Assembly: GCF_020382885.2 (NCBI RefSeq)
Contig: NC_058502.1
Coordinates: forward strand, 15,279,950 to 15,343,949
DNA length: 64,000 bases
Origin: Scatophagus argus
Taxonomy: Eukaryota; Chordata; Actinopteri; Scatophagidae
Reading direction: 5' to 3'
The notes under the pieces were generated by a model. It was not told the DNA's origin and searched no databases. It saw only the letters and a list, made by a program, of their open reading frames with translations. The position numbers and the translations under genes were made by a program. Below are positions 37,366-49,674 of the stretch, in pieces (the stretch's first letter is position 1; every line of letters begins with the position of its first letter).

Positions 37366-39087
37366 TTAAAGATCACTGAATCCAAACCATGTTGTCCTGT
37401 ATGAGGGGTCCTCAGTGAACCCCAGGCTTTTAAACAGCCTGTAGGAGACCACGTTGTCCTCCTCTATGAAGCAGTACACTGGGTATCCCTCAGCGTGCAG
37501 TCTCTTGGCCATGGTGCTGACCAGGACTTTGGCGTAGCCTTTTCCTCTGTGCTCTGGCAGAGTGTACAGCATTCCCATAGCACACGACGAATAGGTCAGG
37601 ATCCAGGACACCGGCTTTGCTTCCGTATCCAGCACACAGCAAGAGGGGAAGTTAGCGAGCATGTTCCGGATCATCCTGACAGCCTCCATGTTTTTACTAA
37701 ACTTCCATGTCTGATTCACCATTCCAACATGTGATTCATCCAGAGAACTTAGTGAGATCCCTGAACTGAGGCAGAACAGAGCAGAATCCTCTTTTATCAA
37801 TGAACTATTAAAGCAACAATAATGATTTTGTCACACACTGGACACTTGAGATGTGGCTGCATATATAGGCTGTACCTGTCTATAGAGGGAAGGTTGGATA
37901 TGTCTTCCAGTGTCATCATGTGACACACAGCCAGTTTGCTGCTGGGGACATCTTTTTCTGATGCAACTGTTCTGAAGACGTCAATGTGGCGAAGGTTGGT
38001 TCCTTGGACAGAAGAAATACATTTTTTTTTTTTTTTAAATGGAGAAACTCTTAACGAATATCTGAAATTTGTTTGCATTTCTTTTGAGTTCTGAAAGAAT
38101 GTGTTGTTTCAATAGGATTGAAGTTATTAAGTTTATCTTAAGTTAAGACAAATGTTGTATTTAGAAGAAAAAAATGTTATAAAGGTGCTCTGATATTTTG
38201 TAAGAAGCAAATAAATTATGTATAATATGAAATCCCTCTCATCACAAATTGACTCCCTTCACTTTGCTTTTACACGGTGACCCTATCATCATTCAGATAC
38301 TATAATTCTACTAAGGTAGTGATCTTTGCACTCATAAGTTCTTGCCGTATCAGAATATGACAGAATGGTGCAGTGTCTTTCTCCGATCCTTAAATCATAT
38401 ACTGTAACGATGGGAAGACTTTGAACCCAATGAAAAAAACAAAAAGAAAAAAAAAATTAGCAATATGTTAGGAAAAAAAGAGCTTTCCATGCCATTTTTC
38501 AAGAAACAATAACAAAAGCAAATACTTATTGCTGTTACCAATACAAAGGCACTTGGTCCAATCAATAACAGAGGACTTCCTTATGGTTTCCTCTAGAACA
38601 GCTTCATCGTTTGCAAAAACCAGTGTGTCTTTGAAGAGATCGCCCTCCTGTAAGGACAATTAAAATGATGCAAATATATACATGCGTTTGTATGTAATAC
38701 ACATAGATTATTAGATTGGTATTTACCTGTTCATATTCGGGTTTGCATACAATGACCTTGAACTCTGGCCATCTGTCCACTAATACCTTTACAGGGTCTG
38801 ATCTGACACGATCTGATCTGTTTATTAAGACCAAACAACCGTAAACCTTAAAAAATGAAAAAAAGAAAAAAAAATGGAAATAGTTTAATCAGTTATTAAG
38901 ACAGCGACTGTTTACAGGTGTTGTCAAGCAAGCAAAAGAAAGTCGAATAATAGTCTAATATTAGTCATTTGTGGATTTGCAATAGGCTTTCATCGCCCAC
39001 TGTTTACAGACACACCTGCAGTGACTGAGGTAAATATCTTTTCAGCTGGATCTCAGCATTTTTCAGCTGCTCCCCGCTCAGTTCCAT
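37366..39087 (-). CDS. Glycine N-acyltransferase-like protein, gene 1
   Basis: GNAT-fold acyl-CoA:amino-acid acyltransferase family (GLYAT/GLYATL). Five exons in transcript order: 39016-39087, 38727-38846, 38539-38647, 37876-38002, 37366-37765; 275 aa. The start gives MELSGEQLKNAEIQLKRYLP; exon 2 encodes VYGCLVLIN and DRWPEFKVIVCKPE, the family N-terminal domain. The last exon encodes the acetyltransferase half, with SHVGMVNQTWKF, VSWILTYSSCAMGMLYTLPE and the CoA-binding RGKGYAK loop, then GYPVYCFIEEDNV and YRLFKSLGF. GLYATL3 seems the closest mammalian type, but the substrate is unknown. It is a tandem paralogue of the gene at 40793-44175 with the same exon layout. The left end of the 16-kb duplication (38703) falls in the intron just 3' of exon 2. 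Confidence 0.88.
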
Positions 39088-39364
39088 GGTAATTTTTGCC
39101 AAGATTTTTCCACTATGGAAGGAGCTGCACGGAACTCATGGAGGCCAGTACATGTCCTGAGAGAAAACGCTTCCGGTGAAAGGATCCGCCTCCGAGGACA
39201 GGCTGCGGCAGCTGCAGCTGTTTGGCACAGCTGCTACCGGCGGTTGGCGGTGTTTTGGTCAGCTGGTGACTTGTCGCTGTTTTTGTATCATTTACAGTAC
39301 ATCACATCAAGACATCATTTTTTGGTATTTAATGTCTTTAACTCATAATAGAACTAGAATAGAG

Positions 39365-39845
39365 CTAGAGTGATCGCCTCGGTTGGATACCTCCACCACA
39401 GTCAAGTTGCAGTTTGCATCCATATCCGCCCAGACTAATGTCGTGTCCGCAGTGACTGATAAAGAATTTAGTCATACACTCCAAGGACAACCATCTGAAG
39501 CTGGACTTTATCAAAACCAATAAGTCTGCAGTGGGCTGTAAGACTTCAATTACGGAGATCGCTGCAGAGAAGCTACAAATTCTAAAACGGGGATGCTTCA
39601 TGTTAAACAGTTCAACAGAACAGTTCAACTCAGCAGCACAGAAGATCTATGCAAACAGTTTCAAGGTGGACACTCAAGATTAGTGTCTAGAATGCAGTAT
39701 CTGACCAAATATCAAATGTGGTCACAATCTCCCCTTCACAATCTAATAATTTTATCCTTGAGTCCAGGCAGAAGTTTGTGCAAAATTTGAAGAAATTCCA
39801 TCTGGGTGTTCCTGAGGTATCATGTTCACATTATTGCTATCACTG
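39365..39845. repeat. Teleost interspersed repeat fragment
   Basis: The stretch with gaccaaatatcaaatgtgg, tccttgagtccaggcagaag and tttgaagaaattccatctgg, followed by ttcctgaggtatcatgttca, matches in wording a very common fish repeat whose ends read caaatttgaagaaattcc and cctgagatatcgcgttcac. The right portion (39660-39845) is the surest; the left limit is a guess. No intact coding frame. It is present again at about 55600-56080. Confidence 0.55.
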
Positions 39846-40089
39846 GCATAGAGGCTTAAAAGGTGCAATATGTAAGTTGTTTATCAAGATCATAGCCTTT
39901 AAATCCATGTTTAATGTCTACCTAAACTAGTCAAACACTGAGACCCCTAAAGAAGTATGAAAAAAGAAGAAAAGACATTAAAAATTACTGTACTTGAACC
40001 CAGTCTAAACTACTACGTGGAAGCTATCGAAGCTTTGATAGTAATGTAAAAAGGCTCTCAGGAATAAAACAAGGTGTGAATGAAATGTC

Positions 40090-40095
40090 TTTATT
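40090..40095 (-). promoter_or_regulatory. Likely polyadenylation signal of glyat-like gene 2
   Basis: TTTATT on the plus strand, about 700 bp downstream of the gene 2 stop. If used, the 3' UTR would contain the mariner-like fragment at 40156-40437. Confidence 0.4.
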
Positions 40096-40155
40096 TAAGG
40101 GAACCAAGCTGACATACAATCACATTGGCGTAAATAAGGTTACATCTATGGCATA

Positions 40156-40437
40156 TATACAGTGGTCAACCTCAACATTAAAACCACTGACAGGTGAAGT
40201 GAATACAATTATCTGAATAGAATAAGATCATCTGTTTACAATGCAATGTAAACACTGCACACCAAATACACCCCACCTGGAGGCCCCCATCCTCAACGCA
40301 CAGGACCCAAAGGAGCCAACATTCTGATGCCGATGACTACAAAATACCCCCAGAGGTCCTATGTCTCTTCCCCTGACAGTTCAGAGCTGTTTTGGCAGCA
40401 CAGGTGTTTTTAATGTTACAGACTGATTGATGTATAA
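40156..40437 (+). mobile_element. Internally deleted Tc1/mariner-type transposon
   Basis: The ends tatacagtgg...aacattaaaaccac and, reversed, tatacatcaa...aacattaaaaacac form imperfect terminal inverted repeats starting at TA. The inside keeps a broken remnant of the transposase C-terminus: the words for MEAPP-like, IPPEV and QFRAVLAAQ correspond to the tail of mariner-like transposases of fish. At 282 bp against over 1 kb for full elements, it is a dead deletion derivative. Also present at 56391-56671. Confidence 0.75.
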
Positions 40438-40792
40438 AGTTCTTCTATATGTGTGTATATGATTCGAGAACTGTTCAGAGCTGAAGCAAAAACATGAATC
40501 AACACAGCTGAATTTCGGTTGGATTTCTCGTCAAACACCTTTGCTTACCATGAAAAGGTTACATTAATCTATTACTTATGTCAGTTAAAGCCTCTTTCAT
40601 TTATATTTCCATTATTACAATCTGGGTCTTGATGCAGTGCTTGTGCTGTGCAGGAGCCAATAAAATGTATATTTTATAATAAGCACAATAAAATGTGACG
40701 ATATACAGTCAATGTATGACTAGAAAGAATTAGAATTACTTAAGTTATGCTCACTGGATAAGGAACTGTTAGAAATGAAAATGGTTACAATA

Positions 40793-43700
40793 TCAGAAGT
40801 TGAACTCAAACCATACTGCTCGGTAAGAGGCATCCTCAACGAATCCCAGGCTTTTAAACAGCCTGTAGGAGGCCACATTGTCCTCCTCTATGAAGCAGTA
40901 CACTGGGTAGCCCTCAGCGTGGAGTCTCTTGGCCATGGTGCTCACAACAGCTTTGGCATAGCCTTTCCCTCTGTACTCTGGAAGAGTGTGCAACACGCTT
41001 ATGGCACAGTAATCACACACCAGAACCCAGGACACCGGCTGACCCTGGTCATCAGTGATGCAGTATGACGGGAAGTTACTGATGAATTTTTTTATGTTGT
41101 TGTAACCTTTCTCATTCCCTCCATGCTTCCAGGTCTTATTCACCAAGTCAACATGGGAAAGGTCAAGAGATGAAATTCTTGATTCAAGCTCACTGTATAG
41201 AAAAAAATATGATAACATTTCATCTACATGGAAAATAAGATTCATTTACTTTTCTCTGATGTGGATTTGAGTGAAATACACATACATATCCTCCAAGGAA
41301 CAGTTTAATTATCTGACAATACCTGTCAACTGCTGATGTGAGCAGATGGCTGTTGTCTGGCAGATACATAAGATGCACCACAATTTCACATTTGCAGTTG
41401 ATTTTCCTGTCAGAAGTCAGTTCTTTAAGCATGGGGGCATGGGCAATGTCCAATCCTGCAGAACAAAAATAATTCACCTTATTATTATTACTTTTATTTA
41501 CAAGGGTTTACACCGGTAATGGAGAAATTTCCTATTTCCTGTTAACTGTCTATATAGTGTGGAGAAAAAAAAATGAAGTAAAATATGGCATGAAAAACTC
41601 CTGGTCAGTAACTTTGGTAGAATTAGAAACAGACTGACAGATTCAAACTTCAGGGATCAGTAACTCAAGTGCTGTAATACAAAAGGAGCAGGACCTTCTT
41701 GATTTGTGTGGTGATTTTTGTAACACTGCGCTGAATATTAGCAAAGAGACTGAATATTCCTCTTTTCTGTGTTGCACTTTGTAGACGGTCCCCGCACTCC
41801 CGTCACACACAAAGTTGCACATGGAGGTGTTATTTGTTCTCATCAAACGACGGCACCTTTTGATGCATGTTGGGTTGTAGCTGATTGTCAACATTACTGA
41901 GATCAGATTGGGGTGTTTTGTGTGTCTTTACGACATCTTGTTTGTGAGTTATTGATCCCAGAAGTTCGAATCTGTCAATCTGTTTCTAACTTTTCCAAAA
42001 TTGGAAACAACATTTATTACTAAATAATTAAGTACTCTCCTCTGTGATTTTAACTCACCTCCAATCATGAAATACGTGCTCCAATCCATCTGTTCTGTCA
42101 GCATTTTCTTTAAAATCTGTTCATCTGTGCCATAGCACGTCACCTTATTTCTGAACATCAGGGCGCGTTTGTTCTATAAAACAAGCAGATAACTTAGAAG
42201 TCAATTCAATTTCAGCTCAGTTTATTTATATAGAGCCAATTCACAACAAAGCAACAATCAAGCATCACGACACTTTCCAATTAGAGCAGGTCTAGACCAA
42301 ACTCTTTAATTAAATTTTGTAATACAGAGAACCCAACATTCCTCTATGAAAAAGCACTTGGCAACATTGGCAAAGAAAAAACGCCCTTTAAAAGGCAGAA
42401 ACCTCGGAGCAGACTCGGCTCTAGGTGGGCGGCCATCTGCCTTGACCAGTTGGGTTGAGAGAGAGAGAGAGAGACAAAGAGAGAGGGAGAGGGCGGTGGG
42501 AGGTGAGAGAAGGAGCACACAAACAGAAATGCATAGCGTAGTAAAGAAGTAAAGAAATATTGATAATGATAATTATGAAGTATACAGAAGGTACTATGGT
42601 GATTATGATAATAGTAGTAACAATAATAATGGTAGTAGCTGTACAGAGTAGTAAGAAAATTAAAATAAATTAGGACTAAACAGTAGTAATCACAGTAGGT
42701 TACAAGCAGGACCGCAGCAGGAAGTCCAACCACAATCCATGGGAGCCTGCGAGATGAGAAAGCACAAGGACTCCGGGGAAGAAGTTGAGTTAGTAACGTG
42801 CATTAATGGGACATAAATGTGTGCAGAAGGAGAGGGATCGGAAGAGGGAGCTCAGAACATCGTGGGAGATCCCCTGGCAGTCTAAGCAAGTCTAAGCAAT
42901 AGCAGCATAATTGGTGGTGCAGTGGTTAGCACTGTTGCCTCATAGCAACAGGGTCCCAGGTTCGAATCCCGGTCTGCGCCTTCTGTGTGGAGTTTGTACG
43001 TCCTCCCTGTGCCTGCGTGGGTTTTCTCCGGGTATTCTGGCTTCCTCCCACAATCCCAAAAACATGCACATTAGGTTAATTGGCTACTCTACATTGCCCC
43101 TAGGTGTGAGTGTGTGATTGTTTGTTTGAAAATTCCAGTAGAAATTCAGAGTATGGGCCAGGAGCATGATACACTGCAACAATAAAAATTGGTTGTACTG
43201 TTCTCCAGGTTGGGTGTGAAAGACTAAGAATAAGGCTTTTGAATGAATGAGAGCTGACTTTAGGCTTTGGCTTGAAAGATAGGCTTGGGTCAAAAATGGC
43301 TGCAATTCAACTTCCTTGGCTGGTTTCTTGAGGAATGTGAATTTTAATATGATCTAATATTAATTCATTTACCAGTACAGCTTTAGATTATGACGCTCAA
43401 TAGTCCACATTTAATTCTTCTATTTGTTGTAGCTGTGAAGGTGTTGGTGTTAGTCCTTATTAGATTTTTATGTACAACTCCTCTTTTTGTATTTGATTTA
43501 CTTACTTTAAGTGGTCGGGGGAAGACATAGTCTCTATGGGATTTTGCGTGGGTAACTGTTTTAATGGGAGCGCAGAGAGGCGTGTGGAATTGCAACTCTG
43601 CTTCCTGGTCTCAGCTCTGGGTTATTATGGTTTTGATTTAATAAGAAACTCAGTCAGACATGTATTGTGACATGTGACATGTATTACTTTTTTTTTTAAC

Positions 43701-44175
43701 TGTATTTACTTTTATCCTTAGTCTGCAGTTTTAGATATGATTCCACGTCGCCCTCTCTGGCGCCAGGAATTCATTTAACTGACACGACAACGAAGGACGA
43801 TTACCGTAGCAGCAGCAGCACAGCAGGTCATGTGTTACATAAAAAAATCGATTAATCTACAACCACCCCAGATCACCGTTCACTCACCTGGGGGTCTGGT
43901 CGGCAGATGATGACCTTAAAATCAGGCCACGTGTCAACAATTACCTCCAGTGTACTTGGCTTGCCCCTGTTAATACCATGTAGGAAACCGTAGACCTAAC
44001 AGGAGAAAAGACGCAGAGCTACAATGTCCCAACAGTAAACAGACACTGCGATCCGATGCTGGCATATTGAGGAATGTATTATAAAAGGGTAGATGTATAC
44101 CTTATAACTGGCCGGTAAGTGTTTAAGCAGAACCTTTTCAGCGGTCTGTATCTCGTCGTTCTTTAGGATCTTCAT
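40793..44175 (-). CDS. Glycine N-acyltransferase-like protein, gene 2
   Basis: Tandem paralogue of the gene at 37366-39087 with the same five-exon plan: 44101-44175, 43888-43995, 42059-42173, 41323-41455, 40793-41192; 276 aa, in phase. The start is MKILKNDEIQTAEKVLLKHLP; exon 2 has VYGFLHGIN and WPDFKVIICRPD. The acetyltransferase half has SHVDLVNKTWKHGG, VSWVLVCDYCAISVLHTLPE, RGKGYAKAVVSTMAKRLHAE and YCFIEEDNVASYRLFKSLGF. The last-exon stretch from RLHAEGYPV on is almost identical to gene 1, while exons 1-4 differ strongly, hinting at gene conversion. The 1.7-kb intron between exons 2 and 3 carries two repeats (42195-43127). The gene is wholly absent from the second duplication copy. Confidence 0.88.
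42195..42905 (+). mobile_element. Common teleost interspersed repeat of about 0.7 kb
   Basis: Begins ttcaatttcagctcagttta with tttatttatatagagcc, continues gagcaggtctagacc, caacattcctctatg, agcacttggcaacattggca, aacctcggagcagac and ctctaggtgggcggccat, a GA-rich tract at about 42455-42492, an AT-rich GATAATA section, and ends gatcccctggcagtctaagc then agcagcataa. This word order is that of a high-copy repeat of percomorph fish genomes. No coding capacity is seen; its class is not known to me. Lies in a glyat-like gene 2 intron. Confidence 0.7.
42913..43127 (+). mobile_element. tRNA-derived SINE-like element with intact Pol III boxes
   Basis: A perfect A box (tggtgcagtgg, 42915-42925) and a perfect B box (ggttcgaatcc, 42959-42969) stand 33 bases apart, as in tRNA genes. 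They are followed by the well-known fish sequence gtttgtacgtcctccctgtg, gcctgcgtgggttttctccg, cttcctcccacaatcc and attgcccctaggtgtgag. No acceptor-stem folding expected of a real tRNA is seen. It lies directly against the end of the preceding repeat. Confidence 0.8.
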
Positions 44176-45088
44176 GTTTGTGTGGCGAAGCTTCCTTTAA
44201 TGCGGTTCGCTCTCGCTCTGGTTGAACTTATCTCAAAGTTCCGAAAGTTCAGCCTTCATAGATCATGAACACTCTGTTTAATCATTTAGCTACTGTACCA
44301 ACCGAATGAGGCAAACGGATTTATATTCAGACATTTCGATATTTCCGGTTTTAATTTTAAAAGTAAAAGCATTATGTTGTGCCGCGTCAATAGATGGATC
44401 CGTTTGTAAATATCAAAATAAATTCCGTGTGCACATTCAGAAAATGTTGTAAGACTTGGGGAAATTTGATGGTGTATTTTTTGTTAGACTTCCGACGGAA
44501 ATTTATACAAAAAACAAACAATGACGACGGGAAGAATGACTACTGAATGAAACCCAGAAGAGGAAACTCGTATTAAGTCAAACGAAGTATAAAAAAACGA
44601 TAAATAAATGGAAAAAACAACGTATTGTTACTATTATTGTTCATGAAAATGTGGTTCACATACATACAAACTTTTCTCCACTATTTTTGACACAGATCTG
44701 CACAGCAAAAGTCTAAATGCATTCAACACAAGGACACATTCAATTAAGTTTACATTCCACTTTAATTCTAATTTCATTTAAAAACATTGTGCAGTTAAAA
44801 GGCTAATCAACAATTCAGTATATAATTATTTTCTTGTTTTAGTGTGCAGTAAAAAGTTGCTCCTCTAAAAGTGCATTCACTACTATGCTGCTGTTATTCT
44901 GACATCTTAAACCCCCTGACTTACAAAGGTTATTCAGTCCAGCATACGCTTAAGTAACATAGATATAGAAAAAGAAAATTTGAATACTGTAATATTGTTG
45001 TTCATCTACAGGTAATTGCATATTACTCTGTGTGAAGGTTAATCTGTAGGCAATGCAAACGCTGAAGGTTTCCCACGTAGCTCTCTTT

Positions 45089-46695
45089 CTAGCATTTCTC
45101 ATTCATCAGATTGATCTCATTCAACCATGGGCGGCTCCACACTGTGAATGTGCACAGGTAAGGCTGAAAAAGAAAAAGTTCAGAAAACACATTATATAAA
45201 TATACATACATATCATCAATGAAACAGTAGATAGCATTGAATCTTTAATACGGTGTCATAGTAAAAGATTTACATAATATTTATTGACTTTATTTAACAA
45301 TCTCCATGGTCAATAATCATGACCATATCAGGATCATATTTCATTGAAGTAGGGAAATATTTTCCTCAATGATGAACCATTTGTTAAACCCAGCAATCTG
45401 ATAAAAAATTATTATGGTTTAACATTTTGGTTTTCATTATTCTCATCACATAAATGGATATGATTTATCAGACGCTTTGTATGATCATGTAAGATGATTT
45501 TATTTGGTATGGTGTTTTATTTGCTAGCACAGATTGCTAGCTAATTCCTCTTGCCTCACTCTACTCTGTGTAACAGCAACAAACAAAGACTGATGGTTCA
45601 AAGAGGGGAAGTGTACAATTTCACAATCTGAGTTTGTAGTCTACCGTATGAAAAAGCAAAAATGAAAGGCCAAAATTTTCCCCACACAGAAGCTGAGGCT
45701 GCAGTCCCATAACAAAGTCATTACCCGAGCCTGTTCTGGGTCTTGGTGGATCGCACACACTTCCTCTGCACTGCCCTTTCTGCAGGGGGTCTTAGCCATC
45801 TTCACAGTTATGACGTACTTCATGCCAGCAACCACCTATAAGGAGAAGTGGGTCATGTCATGGAAATACAGATCATCAGCTGATTCCAGAGCCACATACA
45901 ATTATTAGCCTATATACCACTGAAGTTCTCAACAACATACAGGCGATCTGGTGATCAGATACATGTTATAGCCCTAGATTACTACAAATGTGACAAAAAG
46001 TGCTTCCTCTTTATTGCTGTGTTGACTAGAGAACAGGTTTCCAACTCATTTATTTATGTGAAAACCCCTGGGCTGACCTGCAGATGTCTCAGCATATTAG
46101 TGAGACGCAAATTGCATCATTGCTAAAGCCTGACCAGACAGGAGCTGATTGGATTATCGTGTTTGTAATCCAAAGAGCCTGTTTTTTTTTTACTGCGTAT
46201 CTCTACTGACGTTAGGATCCACGCACAAGTTAGATAAAAAAGGTTAAATCACTGCATATGCTTACGGGAAGGTTTATTTTACTGAGGTTATTTTATGAGA
46301 ACAAAACAAACCTGTAAAGAGTGCAGGCGTTGAGGCCTTCTCTAACTCCTAAACGTTCATGGCTGATAAAAAACATCATGATCCACATAGACTGGAATAT
46401 CTTGATTTCGCTAGCTAGGTGTTTTTTTTCCGAAATAAAGTCTGTAGACATCAAAAAGTCCACATCAAACGTTATTAACGTTAACGTTACTAACCTGTCT
46501 CTGGACCTTCACCACTTCGGCCACTTGGCTGAGGTACAGATCGTTGGTGCGCCTGTTGTGTTGGACGACGGCGAAATTCAGGGCATTTCGAGCCCCTTCG
46601 TCGTTTACATCTACATCTTGGAAGCCCCCAGTCAAACCACCTAACCCGACGGCGAAAACCGCTGCGAGAAGAGGAAAGGCAATCTTCCACACCAT
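45089..46695 (-). CDS. cst3: Cystatin C-type secreted cysteine-protease inhibitor
   Basis: Secreted inhibitor of papain-like proteases. Three exons, the normal type-2 cystatin layout: 46495-46695, 45725-45835, 45089-45163; 128 aa. The signal peptide is MVWKIAFPLLAAVFAVGLGG; the mature N-terminus TGGFQDVDVND keeps the glycine before the inhibitory edge. The first hairpin QVVAG spans residues 67-71, split by intron 1; the second hairpin PW is at 116-117; cysteines at 85, 94, 108 and 128 are placed for the two family disulphides. Upstream on the gene strand lies a TATA-like motif (tttatata, about 46759-46766) and a CRE-like tgacgtc; ephx1 starts in the other direction. Human CST3 is at 20p11, in keeping with snx5-mgme1 nearby. 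Confidence 0.93.
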
Positions 46696-47137
46696 GTTTC
46701 TGGAGATGCGTATTCAACCAACTCCCTGCAAAACAACAACCAGGCGTTTCCTCCCTGTTATATAAACAACGACGTCACAGGTGCTTTGTGTGCCGAGAGC
46801 GGCACATTCCGCAGCCAATCACAAACCTCTGCGAGACAAACCCGACTGTCTGATTTCCGCGCAGTCGCGAACGTGATCGTTTTGTGCGCTGTTGAATCCC
46901 GCAGCTGGCTCTTCCGTCTGTAGAAATTCTACCAATCTCTCAAAGCACACTTTGAGGGAAGCAAACAAGGTGCGTTGTGACTGGATTTGGTGTGGTTTTA
47001 TACAACGTATATATACATATTATAAAACTTATACAACAAGCGGCGTGCGGAAACATTAAACATATTTTACCTCTGTCCTAGTGCAGACTTTTATCAACCG
47101 CGCAATCACCGTTGGCCTTCGGCTTTGGAATTGCACA
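46696..47137. promoter_or_regulatory. Bidirectional promoter region of cst3 and ephx1
   Basis: Start codons are 442 bp apart. On the cst3 strand a TATA-like tttatata and a CRE-like tgacgtcg lie near 46760-46780; a CCAAT box (agccaatcac) is at about 46813-46822; several CpG-rich words follow (ccgcgcagtcgcgaacg). The whole region is duplicated at 57193-57634 with a few changes. Confidence 0.6.
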
Positions 47138-49674
47138 ATGCAACGACTACAAGTTTTAAAGTAAGTAGATATTTGACACTAATATTTTGTCACTTTGTTT
47201 GTAACTTTATAGAGTTATAAATATTAGTGATGATGTTATTTACTCCAAATGAAGTTTTCTCACATTTTCCCACACTTCGCAGGGACATGGTCATTGGTTT
47301 GGATCCTGTCCAAAAGCAGCTTGCAGTAGGTTCAGCTGTGGTAGCAGGGGCTCTACTGACATACCTGGTGTTCAAAAGAAGACAAGTGAAAAGTATTCCT
47401 CTTGGTAAAGGCTGGTGGGGAGCAGGACAGAAGCCACTGTCAGAGGATGAAAAAATCTATCCCTTCAAAGTGCAAACTTCAGATGAAGAGATTCAGGTCC
47501 TTTTGAGCGGTTAATTAAACCTTTCAAGTCTCTCATCACCAATGGGAAAGTAGTATACAAGTGTCAGGAATAAGGCAGTAACCTGTTTATGTTCAACAGG
47601 ACCTTCATGAGCGCCTTGACAGATTCCGCTACAATGATCCTTTAGAAGATAGCGGCTTCCATTACGGCTTCAATTCCAGTTCTCTGAGGGAAGTGGTTTC
47701 CTACTGGAGAAACGAGTTTGATTGGAAAAAGCAGGTGGCAGAGCTCAACAAGTATCCACACTTCAAAACTAAAATAGAAGGTACACAGACCCCAGCTGGA
47801 TTAATGGGGTTTATTTTGCTTTAGAGTAATCCTTGATAATGTGGGTCTTTGGCTACTAGTTCTTCTTTTCACCAATGCGTTTGCTTTACTGCAGGACTGG
47901 ATGTGCACTTCATCCATGTGCGGCCACCACACCGTGAGAATCAGAGGGTTCTGCCCCTTATGCTCGTTCACGGCTGGCCTGGCTCTTTCTACGAGTTCTA
48001 CAAGATTCTGCCACTTCTCACAGAGAACCAGGATGGTCTTGCATTTGAGGTCATCTGCCCATCCATCCCTGGCTACGGTTTCTCAGACGCCCCTCGTAAA
48101 CAAGGTAAATAAATTCAGAATTAATGTATGTATTTCATCTTTAGTCACAGATGTGTGCAGATGTGCTTCTTGTATATTTTCAGGATTTGACAGTCTCGCT
48201 GCTGCAAGAATTTTCCTGACACTGATGGAGCGTTTAGGGTTCTCCCAGTTCTATCTGCAGGGGGGAGACTGGGGCTCCCTCATCACCACAAACATGGCAC
48301 AGATGAAGCCTTGGTAAGACAACAGAACAGGCTCTTATTGCCACAACTTATCACTGCAGTGGAATTTCCAGCATCCACTTGCTTTCTAAAAGGAAACATT
48401 GTAAGTTGTGAAACAGTGCTTGCAGTGTGCAAAGTGCTCAAATGACCATAAAACAACTGACACTGCAAATTCCTAGAGACTGGAAACCCCTCCTCAGCAA
48501 AAAAAACATGAATTTATAAATTGAATATACAATATAAATTAAAATGTCTTAAAACCTATAATCTTGGGGAATAATTACCTTTTTTTGGAATCTATTTCAA
48601 TCTTTTCCAGGTGCGTGAAAGGACTGCACTTGAACATGTTTATGATAAGAAGGGGGTTCAAAGTTTTGCTGTCCATCGTGATTGGTCGTTATCTGCCCTT
48701 CCTAGTGGGCCTCAGTCGGGAAGATGTTCGCCGGTTGTTCCCTTTCGTTGAGAAGAATGTCTGGGAAATCCTGGAGGAATCAGGCTACTTACACATCCAA
48801 GCCACTAAACCAGACACTGCAGGTGGGGACATACACAACCAGGAAACAGATTCGGGTGATCATACCGACACTTTTGACTAGCCAAAGATGAACTCACTGT
48901 GTGCAAAGAACTCAAGAGGGACAAGCTGGGACAAGCTAACTGGGACAAACTAATTGTTCTAAGTATTTTGCAATCTCAGTTCAGATTGAGTCAGTGTATT
49001 TGTGTGTACAGGGTGTGGAGTGAATGACTCTCCTGTGGGCTTGGCAGCCTACATTCTGGAGAAGTTCTCCACCTGGACTGAAAAGAAGAACAGAGATCTG
49101 GTGAATGGTGGACTGGAGAGGTAAAAGAGGGACTTCTTATTTCCCTTTTTAATATTTTCAACAACTATACAGAGATACATCCAACAAGTAATTGTTTCTG
49201 GATGTTAACAATTATTAAATGGCTGCATCCGTACAGGAAATTCAGCCTTGATGACCTCTTGACAAATGTCATGATCTACTGGACCACAGGCTCCATAGTC
49301 TCCTCCATGCGCTTTTACAAGGAGAACTTGAAGAATAATCTTGACAACAGAGTAGATGCAAAGTATGTGGCCAAATACACTTACTATCAATACTGTATCT
49401 TTTATTTTGCTAATCTGAAAACTTTACTATCCTATCATGCTGTAACTGATCATGTTTCGTGTTTTGTTTTAGGATAGGCATATTTGTGCCCACCGGACTC
49501 GCCGCCTTCCCTGAGGAGCTGATGCATTGCCCCAGGTCATGGGCAGAAACTAAGTATAAAAACATCTACTCCTACACCTTTATGCCTCGAGGTGGTCACT
49601 TTGCTGCCTTTGAGGAGCCCCAGCTGCTAGCCAACAATCTTATCCAGTTTATCAGAGAAGTGGAGAAATTCTGA
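47138..49674 (+). CDS. ephx1: Microsomal epoxide hydrolase, proximal copy
   Basis: ER membrane alpha/beta hydrolase that opens epoxides of xenobiotics to diols. Nine exons: 47138-47160, 47283-47496, 47600-47780, 47895-48104, 48184-48313, 48611-48822, 49012-49120, 49237-49362, 49473-49674 (TGA); 468 aa against 455 in human. A membrane anchor ([18 protein letters not shown]) is near residues 20-37. The hydrolase signature is complete: oxyanion-hole HGWPGS, nucleophile Asp238 in GGDWGS, acid Glu417 in FPEELMH, base His444 in [11 protein letters not shown], with the acid-to-base spacing as in human (27 residues). ATG at 47138 adds MQRLQVLK before RDMVIG; translation could instead begin at that internal Met in exon 2. 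A second, nearly identical copy lies at 57635-60176. Confidence 0.97.

Noticed and set aside
39115-39348. Plus-strand frame upstream of glyat-like gene 1, repeated at 55350-55583
   Set aside because: It is present twice only because of the segmental duplication; no recognisable domain, and it lies in the CpG-rich promoter region of the glyat gene.
42955-42975. tRNA gene suggested by perfect A and B boxes
   Set aside because: The flanks are the standard body of a fish SINE-like repeat and no tRNA cloverleaf can be drawn.
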